Position numbers and translations under genes: made by a program. Positions 57,097 to 64,000 of a stretch of DNA of 64,000 bases are shown here, piece after piece; within the stretch, counting starts at the first letter, position 1; each line of letters opens with the position of its first letter. The notes beneath the pieces were generated by a model, which was not told where the DNA came from, made no database searches, and was given only the letters and a program-made list of their open reading frames with translations. Origin of the DNA: Iris pallida (lineage: Eukaryota > Streptophyta > Magnoliopsida > Asparagales > Iridaceae); the NCBI GenBank assembly GCA_029216955.1, contig JANAVB010016200.1, forward strand, positions 1,035,675-1,099,674, in the 5' to 3' direction.

Positions 57097-57675
57097 TATA
57101 CTTGTACAGGAGGCATTTGAGGAGACACTACCCCCAGTCCAGTATTGACAGGTACTGAAGATGCTATGATCTCTGGACTCACAGCAATAGGTACAGTCGG
57201 TGGTGTGACATGTTGTGCCACTATGATAGAATACATACTAGCAACCATTTCAGCCATGATTTTCAACTTGTCTTCAAGCGCAGCAATTCGCTGTAGAAGT
57301 TGAAGCATCTGGATCATCAGTGACAACATAAACTGTCACTTCTCTTGGTACAGTAGAAGACACTGTCTGTTCAGAGCTTTTGCTGTATGCATCATAGTCA
57401 GAGAAAGAGTCGTCTCCTAACTGAGAAGTAGGAAAATAACCCGAAGGATCTTGAGGAAGATCCCTTTGACCGATTGTATCTTGGCTTCGGGATCGGGTAT
57501 GTCGAAATACTCCTTCAGAAGATTCTTGAAGTAAATCTAGATACCGTTGACTAGGACGACGAGATTTGTCGTGCTTGGAGCACTTTCTACCCCCAGTGTC
57601 TCGGGAAGTCATGTTGACAGAAGCGTACAAGACGTCTTCTTCCTCTGACACTACTTCAGAGTTTGCAAAAGTCAA
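57097..57675 (-). pseudogene. Tat2 Gag N-terminal region, acidic and helical
   Basis: Two frames in series with a change near 57290. The first is rich in Ser, Asp, Arg and Gln (SRDTGGRKCSKHD); the second begins with a heptad-like helix (RIAALEDKLKIMAEM) and is Pro/Val-rich. It matches Tat1 4040-4737. No domain is recognised. Confidence 0.55.
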
Positions 57676-57786
57676 ACGATCGAAGATAGATCATTTTGTT
57701 GTTTGACAACAACATTGGATGATGACTTTGTGGTTGCAATGATGATTAGATGGTTGAACTGGAGGTGTTGAGACGTTGTCCCGCTT

Positions 57787-58190
57787 TTACCTGAGATGTT
57801 TTCGAAGATCGGGAACAATAGCAGGACGAAAAAAACTCTGAGGGATCTGTTCTTTGATAATGTTCGGAACATGATTCCGATTCTTCAAATGTTTAGTCCC
57901 TTGAGTGTATAGGGAAGTGCTAACTTCATTAGCATAAGTGTCAGGATTTTTAACCCTGGAGATTTTTTTTTGATGATGTTTGGTCTTCGGCATTGACTGT
58001 TTGCGTTTCACCGAAGTGGGTCTGTTAAGATAAGTTCTGAGATCAGCAAATTCACCCCCAGGGGTTTCTGTTTGAGACACCAGCAGTTTTCCCTGCCTGG
58101 AACGGAAAATTTTAAAAGTTGGGAGGTCCTGGAATTCTGCTATCGGGGTAGGAAGAATACCTCTTTGGTCAGTACAAGTTCTCTTGTCAT
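57787..58190 (-). pseudogene. Tat2 Gag N-terminal extension, middle part
   Basis: Contains RQGKLLVSQ, a basic KxKHHQKK stretch and NPDTYANEVSTSLYTQGTKH, as in Tat1 3470-3860. It is separated from the leader ORF by stops and a frame change. Confidence 0.55.
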
Positions 58191-58221
58191 AAAGGAAAGA
58201 AGAATCCTTGTTTGAAAGAGT

Positions 58222-59109
58222 TCAAGTACTGATTGGTGCCGAGGCACGTTCAGATTGATCTTCTTCGGTAAAAACTGAAGAAGATTGAGAAAAGACCAAA
58301 GGGCCTTTTTCTTTGTTTTGTGAAGAAGGGTTAGCTAAAGAGCGTTTCCCTCTATTATCTTCCAAGTCATGGGACAAGGAAGTTTGAGAAAAGACCAACG
58401 GGCCTTTTCCTTTATTTTGGAGAGGAGGAGGAATAGCCAAAAGACTACCCCCAGTTGATTGCTTTGGAGCAACAATGTGTTTGGGAAGAGGAGCAGAGCC
58501 TTTCCCCTTGTTATGAGAAGAAGAGAGTTTAGCCAAAAGGCTGTCACTCTTGGATTGCGCAGGCATGCTTTGCGCATGAGTGGATGGCGCACTGGTTCTG
58601 TCCACGGAGACTGTGGTTTGCACATCAGGAGTTCTTGCTACAGAGTGCTTAGGGTGGACTCTAGATGTTGGAGCATTGGACTGCGCAGACAGATTGGCAG
58701 CCAATTGTGCCAGGGGCATAGGAGTTTTGTACTTGGCTAAGGCAGCATATGAAGTACTCTGTATACTGGCAACAACAGATTGCGCAGCAGTAGCAGAGAC
58801 AGATTGTGCAGCAGGCTTGATGACAGAAGTTTTGGACTGTGCAACAGTCTTGATAGCAGATTGCGCAGAAGTCGTGCTGGCAGCATCAATAGACTGCACA
58901 GCAGTCTTTGGGATCCACACTGGGTGCACTTTGCTTGTGGCAGAAGTGGTTGCAGTGCGAGGAGTGGTCTTGGAGTTGATCATAGCCTCGTAGGCTGTCT
59001 GGTTGATCTTCACCACCAGTGTCTTCTGCGTCTTTCTGATAGACGCTACGTCACATTGAGTTGTCACTTCCTCATCGGAGGAGAAAGTCGTCTCCAGCAG
59101 AGTCGCCAT
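58222..59109 (-). CDS. Tat2 leader ORF / Gag N-terminal extension
   Basis: 295 codons from ATG 59109, which overlaps the primer binding site four bases after the LTR. It begins MATLLETTF and has a conserved TTQCD...KTQKTLVV segment, then Ala/Gln/Ser/Thr-rich repeats with the AQS motif, and three NKGKxxL(V/A)F-type repeats near the end. The DNA of the repeats is full of TGCGCA. No known domain. Tat and Ogre elements often carry an extra N-terminal ORF; this one is in the same place. Confidence 0.7.
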   Translation of the reverse strand: MATLLETTFSSDEEVTTQCDVASIRKTQKTLVVKINQTAYEAMINSKTTPRTATTSATSKVHPVWIPKTAVQSIDAASTTSAQSAIKTVAQSKTSVIKPAAQSVSATAAQSVVASIQSTSYAALAKYKTPMPLAQLAANLSAQSNAPTSRVHPKHSVARTPDVQTTVSVDRTSAPSTHAQSMPAQSKSDSLLAKLSSSHNKGKGSAPLPKHIVAPKQSTGGSLLAIPPPLQNKGKGPLVFSQTSLSHDLEDNRGKRSLANPSSQNKEKGPLVFSQSSSVFTEEDQSERASAPIST

Positions 59110-59110
59110 T
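59093..59110 (-). other. primer binding site of Tat2
   Basis: On - TGGCGACTCTGCTGGAGA, three bases after the LTR end. The TGG start fits a tRNA CCA end. The exact tRNA is not assigned. The ATG of the leader ORF lies across its first bases. Confidence 0.7.
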
Positions 59111-59113
59111 TTG

Positions 59114-60047
59114 TTTGCAAAAACAAAAGTGTAGAACTTTATTGATACAAACTTTGTAAAAGATTACAATTTAAATTCTGGGAATGGTACAACTGTAGGA
59201 ATCCAATCTAGATGACGATTGCTTTATCTCTTAGACAATGTGAACTTTAAAGATGGAGCCTCTGAAGTTGAAGACAACTCTGGAATTGAAGGCAAAAAGC
59301 CTCGAAAGTTGAAGGCAAAAGCCTCGGAAGAATACAGCAGCACTTGGGCAAGAACTCTTGAACTCTCTGAACTTTGAAGTCTGATCTCTCTATAATCTGA
59401 TCTCTGATCTCTGATCCCTGATCCCCTTAAATGGAGACTTGAAACTCTATTTATAGAGTTCTAAGAAATAACTATCTTTTAGTTATTCTGGACTACGCAG
59501 GATGGTTTACGCAGCAATTGGATTACGCAACAGTGGACTGCGCAGGCAGTTACTGGATTATGGGCCAACTGTCTTGGACACATGGCAACTTTTGATTGAA
59601 TTGCACATGATCGTGGGTAGACGGTTGCCACGTAATGAGCAATTGATGGCATGAATACCACGTATATTTTGTCATTTGTGTTGATAGAACGCGCACACTA
59701 AATTACGCTGGCTTTGGATTGTGCAGATTTGGACTGCGCAGGAATGGATTGCGCCAACATGGATTGCGCCAACATGAATTGTGCCAACATGGATTGTACT
59801 GCCAGCTGTCCTCGAGCGCCGTGCTGCACGATTAAACGAATGGTCGCCTCGTTCTTTGTGTTGTCAGCTGTCAGAAGATTTGGTTTGTGTCAGGTAATGA
59901 TGATGATCTGCCACGTCAGCCTGCGCACTTGGGAGTGTGCACAATCTAGTATGCGCAAACTGATGTCTGCGCAGTTTATTTGAAAGATTCATTTCTTGAT
60001 CTTCATGACTTTGTTGATGTGTACAACTTGATTTTTTAGGACCTACA
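59114..60047 (-). repeat. 5' LTR of Tat2
   Basis: 934 bp, pair of 31784-32733. The TATA box complement is near 59458-59466, the 15-bp repeats are at 59740-59800 and AATAAA is near its 3' end. A 15-base gap near 59960 relative to the other copy and mostly transition differences separate the two. Confidence 0.92.
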
Positions 60048-60052
60048 GAGAT

Positions 60053-61320
60053 TAGAATCCATTCGCTTGTTATGTGCATTTACATGTTTTTATAATTTCA
60101 AATTATTTTAAATAGATGTCAAGAGTGCATTTTCAAATGGTTTTATAAAAGAAGAAGTTTTTGTAGCACAACCTCCAGGTTTCACAGATTTTGAAAACCC
60201 TGATCAAATTTTCAAGTTGAAGAAAGCTTTATACGGTTTGAAACAAGCCCCTCGTGCTTGGTATGATCGTCTAAGCTCTTTCCTACTTTACAACGGTTTT
60301 TCAAAAGGCAAGGTTGATACTGTACTTTTTATTAAGTCCTTTAATGGTAAGCTTCTTTTAATACAAGTCTATGTTGATGATATCATATTTGGATCTACTG
60401 ATGAATCTCTGTGTCAAGAATTTTCCAAGTGTATGCAGAATGAGTTTGAGATAAGCATGATGGGAGAGCTAAAATTCTTTCTCGGACTGCAAATCAAACA
60501 AACTGACAATGGGACGTTCATAAATCAAGCCAAGTACACAAAAGATTTGCTAAAGAAGTTTGATCTGGACAATGTCAAACCTATTGGCACTCCGATGGCA
60601 ACTTCAACAAAGCTTGATATTGATGAACAAGGCAAGCCGGTCGACACACGTAAGTATCGAGGTATGATTGGTAGTTTACTTTATTTAACTGCTAGTCGTC
60701 CAGATATTATGTTTAGTGTTTGCCTGTGTGCACGATTTCAAGCTAATCCAAAGGAATCACATCTGTGCGCAGTTAAGCGTATCTTTCGATACCTTAAGGG
60801 CACTTCTTCTGTTGGCTTATGGTATCCCAAAACTAAGTCCTTTGACCTTATTGGTTATTCGGATGCAGATTTTGCCGGATGCAAAGTTGATAGAAAAAGT
60901 ACCAGTGGCACATGTCATTTTTTTGGCAAGGCTTTAGTCTTATGGTTTAGTAAAAAGCAAAATTCTGTAGCCCTATCAACAACAGAGGCTGAGTATATCG
61001 CCGCAAGACGTTGTGCTCAGATTTTGTGGATGAAACAAACCTTAGAAGACTATGATTTATTTTATACACATATTCCCATTTTCTGTGATAACACGAGCAC
61101 TATTAATTTGACTAAGAATCCTGTATGTCATTCTCGTACAAAACATATCGAGATTCGACATCATTTTCTTAGAGATCATCATCAAAATGGAGATATTGAC
61201 CTTGTATACATAGATACTGAGAATCAATTAGCTGACATTTTCACAAAATCTCTAGCAGAAGATCGTTTTAATTATTTACGTCAAGAATTAGGAATTTTGG
61301 ACGTCAATAATATTAATTGA
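60053..61320 (+). CDS. pol: Sirevirus RT (C-terminal part) and RNase H
   Basis: Continues the frame broken at 31783, with one TAA near 60109. Motifs: DVKSAFSNGF, QPPGF, LKKALYGLKQAPRAWYDRL, catalytic YVDDIIFGST near 60370, FFLGLQI, then RNase H: GYSDADFAGC (near 60855), STSGTCHFFG, SLSTTEAEY-like ALSTTEAEYIAA, CDNTSTINL and KHIEIRHHFLRDH. The ORF ends at TGA 61318. RT copies RNA to cDNA; RNase H removes the RNA. All catalytic Asp and Glu positions I can see are present. Confidence 0.93.
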
Positions 61321-61422
61321 TTTTATTTTATGATTTTATTTCAATATGCAAAAACTGTGTCAGAGACAAGCCAATAAAGAGTCTGTCTGTCACCACAACT
61401 ACGGTTGAAGCGAAGCGGTACT

Positions 61423-61467
61423 TAAGAGTTCCCCGATGAACCTCCGCCAGCTGGGACAGTACTCTTA
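61423..61467 (+). other. possible hairpin between pol and the extra ORF
   Basis: TAAGAGT and CCC on the 5' side pair with GGG and ACTCTTA on the 3' side, with a loop of about 20 bases and a small bulge. It lies about 100 bases after the pol stop, in a region of higher GC than its surroundings. Confidence 0.3.
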
Positions 61468-61615
61468 CAGCTAATCTAAAACAGTCGCTGTGTAAAATAA
61501 TTTAATTTATAAAATAATATTAATTATATTATTTTAATGTCAAAATTATTAATCTTTGAATTAAATATTTGAAATGAGCCAATGAAAAAAAAAAGTATTT
61601 CAAACCAACCCCAGG

Positions 61616-61680
61616 CGAATTCGGCCAGACTTCGGACCGAATTCGGCCCGAGTTCGGTTGAAGGTATCAGGTTATATAAC
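61616..61680 (+). promoter_or_regulatory. LTR-like promoter candidate of the extra ORF
   Basis: Three GAATTCGGCC/GAGTTCGGTT-like words followed by TATATAA (61673-61679), about 250 bp before ATG 61927. The 5' LTR promoter has the same type of words before its TATA box (23175-23352). This suggests a separate transcript for the extra ORF. Confidence 0.4.
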
Positions 61681-61926
61681 CAGAACCCGAGAGCCTTTCT
61701 TCTTCATTGCTTCTAAACTTCATCAAACAGCAACAGCAGCCGCACGAGAGAACCCCCTAACCCTAGTTCTTCACCACCCCTTCTCTTCCAATCCAAGTGG
61801 TAAAATCAATCGAAACTTTGGATTCGTGCGGAGTTCGTCGTTCTCTACAACATACTCAAATTTCAGGAGGTATAACTCCTTATTTCCCCTCCTTTTAATT
61901 TCGTGCTATTTACTTATTTTGCACAA

Positions 61927-63229
61927 ATGGCACCTAAGGGATTTAACTCATTCAAGAGAAAAAAGACAACCAACCCAAGTGAGGAAGGTTCATCTTCGAA
62001 TCCATCCATGGATTCCCTCTTTTCGCCAGTCCAATCTAGCGATGGCGCGTTCGACGGGTTTTACTTTCAAACCCTAGATCGAGCCCTACTGTGGTATGGA
62101 GATTTTTCCATGAGATCCATATGCACAGTCGCTCCCATTAAGTGGACTGTATTTCCAGAACACCGACCTTTCTTTGAGGCATTAGGGTTACAATATTTTG
62201 TTAAACTCTGTTTCTCCGTAGCAACTAATGCCATTAGACTGTTCTACTGTAATATTATATTAAACACGTTTGATGTAAGTACTCGTGTTGGAGGATTAGA
62301 TATCAATTTCAATGATGTTATCTTAGCGGAAATCTTTGGTATTCCCAACGAAGGTGAACCGCTTGTTGATACCACTGAATTTGATTTCCCCGACGGCACG
62401 ACACTCACTAGTTTCAAAGCAGAACTCTGTGCACCTGATCGAGTTCGCTCTGGAAAGTTCAAGGCAAACGACTTGAACTTGTTTAATTATGAATTGCACC
62501 GTATCATTTACTCCACTCTTCTTTCGAAATCTACTTCGAAGGATGATGTTACGTCTCTTGAATTATCTGCTATGTATCACATTCTTAAGGGGATTCCATT
62601 TTCTGTCCCTAAGACCATTATTCAGATGATGGGACGTTGTCGTGCAAGAGATAGAAATCTCTCTTATGCGTTGATTCTCCCACGCATCTTCCAGCGTTTC
62701 GACATTGATTTATCTACTTGTACTCAAGTCCCTGAGCCCAAGTTTCTCAAGTTATCTCGTCGCAGTATGACTGCTGCTGCTTCTCCTACTGCCCCTGCTA
62801 CTGCTCCACCTCCTCCACCTCCTCAGCAGTATGCTATGACATTTGAGGGCATACACCAGCACCTTTCAGATTTGCACGTCTCGATGACGGACATGGCTCG
62901 CGAACGTGAGTTCCACGACATCACCCGTTATCAGACGATTGCAAATTCTTTAGCTAATCTTCGATTCGCCCAGACTGGACATTCTGCCGGTTCCATTCCT
63001 AGAGATCCAGCTTTCTCTGGTTACTGCTGTGAGGATGAGGCTGTTCATGCCTACTTTCAGCCCGATAACGCATATGATTGGTACCGTTCTGACCGTGCTC
63101 TTCGAGATTATGTTGGTGAGTTACACTGGCACTCCCACTCACCCTTCTAGCGCGGGCACCTCTGCAGCTGGTCCTTCTGGACATGCTGGTCATGCTGATG
63201 ATGATGATGAGGAGGAGGAGGAGTTGTGA
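61927..63229 (+). CDS. Sirevirus extra ORF (ENV-like position), one frame change near the end
   Basis: From ATG 61927 the frame runs 408 codons to TAG 63148. A frame change near 63115 would give a longer, acidic tail ending DDDDEEEEEL at 63229. The N-terminus is basic (FKRKK). Residues 50-190 resemble the putative plant transposon protein family (RPFFEALGL, FYCNI, RVGGLDINFN, EIFGIPNEGEPL). A Pro-rich linker and a helical segment follow. No signal peptide or membrane segment is obvious, so an envelope role is not supported by what I see. Function unknown. Confidence 0.75.
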
Positions 63230-63750
63230 TATGTTTATCTGATTTTTGAGACTTAGACATTATCTACTGTATACTTGGAAATGCTCCGACATTCCAAGTT
63301 TTTCTATCTTTTTAGACTTTATTATCAGTATTTCTTTTGAGAACTTGTACTGGATATTTTTATGTCTTTTGGACATCATTTCATCTTTATGGATTTCATA
63401 GTTTATGGTTCATATCAGTTTATTTACTTAGCATCTTTTTCTGTTTTAATAACTGCCTGTGAAATGTTTCTTTGTTTATTATAAACTGCCTGAGTACAAA
63501 TACATGCCTGTGATGTCATTCTTTTTTCTTTTTCTATCATTTATCATGATTATTTTCTTGTGTTTCTTCACTGTCTTTTATTTATGCATTGATTGCGGGA
63601 GAGTTTTTCTCTTTTGCAATTATTTTGCTAAATGACAACAGGGGAGAAAAATAAAGATCTAACATTTCTTTTGAGAAAATGCAGAACATGAACAATTTTT
63701 GATTTTTTTAAGCTTAAATGTTATATCATTCATAGTTTGTCAATTATCAA
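63230..63750 (+). other. 3' untranslated region of the Sirevirus
   Basis: T-rich sequence without an open frame or repeat of note, between the extra ORF and the polypurine tract. Confidence 0.7.
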
Positions 63751-63762
63751 AATGGGGGAGAT
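63751..63762 (+). other. polypurine tract of the Sirevirus
   Basis: AATGGGGGAGAT immediately before the 3' LTR; primes plus-strand DNA synthesis. Confidence 0.9.
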
Positions 63763-64000
63763 TGTTGGCCCATTGGTCATATGGTCAAACTGATTTTAAT
63801 AATTGATCAAACTCTGTCTGGATATATGAAGCTAGTCAGGATGTATCGGACTCTTGGACATGATCAAGAACAGCTATCTACACAGTTCAAGACCGAAGCA
63901 ATGTTTGCCTGTTCGAGTCTGTATTTCTTTGAGCATGTATTTTTCATTTTATTGAGTCTTGGAATACGTTGTACACCGAGTCGTACTGGCAAATAGGCTA
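63763..64000 (+). repeat. 3' LTR of the Sirevirus, partial
   Basis: The first 238 bases of the LTR, matching 22791-23029 with about five substitutions and one short indel. The rest is beyond the window. Confidence 0.93.

Noticed and set aside
61927..63229. True retroviral envelope gene
   Set aside because: No signal peptide, membrane anchor or furin-type site is visible; only its position is ENV-like.

Overview
The window is plant nuclear DNA made entirely of nested LTR retrotransposons. I see no host gene, rRNA or tRNA gene. The evidence for a plant is a Ty1/copia Sirevirus with an extra 3' ORF, Ty3/gypsy Tat-lineage elements with dual RNase H and antisense ORFs, and large-LTR non-autonomous elements with a Del/Tekay-like 3' motif. 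All of this is typical of methylated, gene-poor heterochromatin. I cannot name the species.

Layout, outermost to innermost. (0) A Tat-type 3' LTR (119-939) belongs to an element lying left of the window; a 575-bp remnant follows. (1) Tat1, + strand, starts with its 5' LTR at 1515. Its gag-protease is full of stops, and RT, RNase H and integrase are deleted near 8466. It then continues as the end of an antisense gene and runs out of the window on the right. (2) Tat1 is interrupted by a solo LTR of family B (9146-13022, TSD GGAGT) and by LARD-A (from 14027), a coding-less element with LTRs of about 3.9 kb. (3) The 3' LTR of LARD-A is interrupted at 22790/22791 by a Sirevirus (+ strand, 22791 to beyond 64000). 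(4) The Sirevirus is interrupted by a second family-B solo LTR (26034-30195, TSD CATAA) and by Tat2 (- strand, 31784-60047, TSD GAGAT). (5) Tat2 is interrupted inside RT by LARD-B (- strand, 41410-52784, TSD TGACG), which has two family-B LTRs of about 4.5 kb and only 2.2 kb between them. Three of these junctions lie in polyprotein genes, and in each the reading frame continues exactly once the insert and one TSD copy are set aside.

The genes are retroelement genes. Tat2 and the Sirevirus keep recognisable gag, protease, integrase, RT and RNase H with a few stops each. The unusual part is accessory. Tat2 carries two genes on the strand opposite gag-pol. Each has its own TATA box and AATAAA signal; the larger has three phase-1 introns, and the smaller lies behind an array of dyad repeats. 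The Sirevirus has an extra ORF behind LTR-like promoter sequence. The family-B LTR contains a short acidic ORF kept open in three of four copies. LARD-A and LARD-B have different LTRs but share a primer-binding-site candidate and an internal non-coding block.

Homology statements between copies within the window come from reading the sequence by eye. Family names rest on known motifs and not on database searches.
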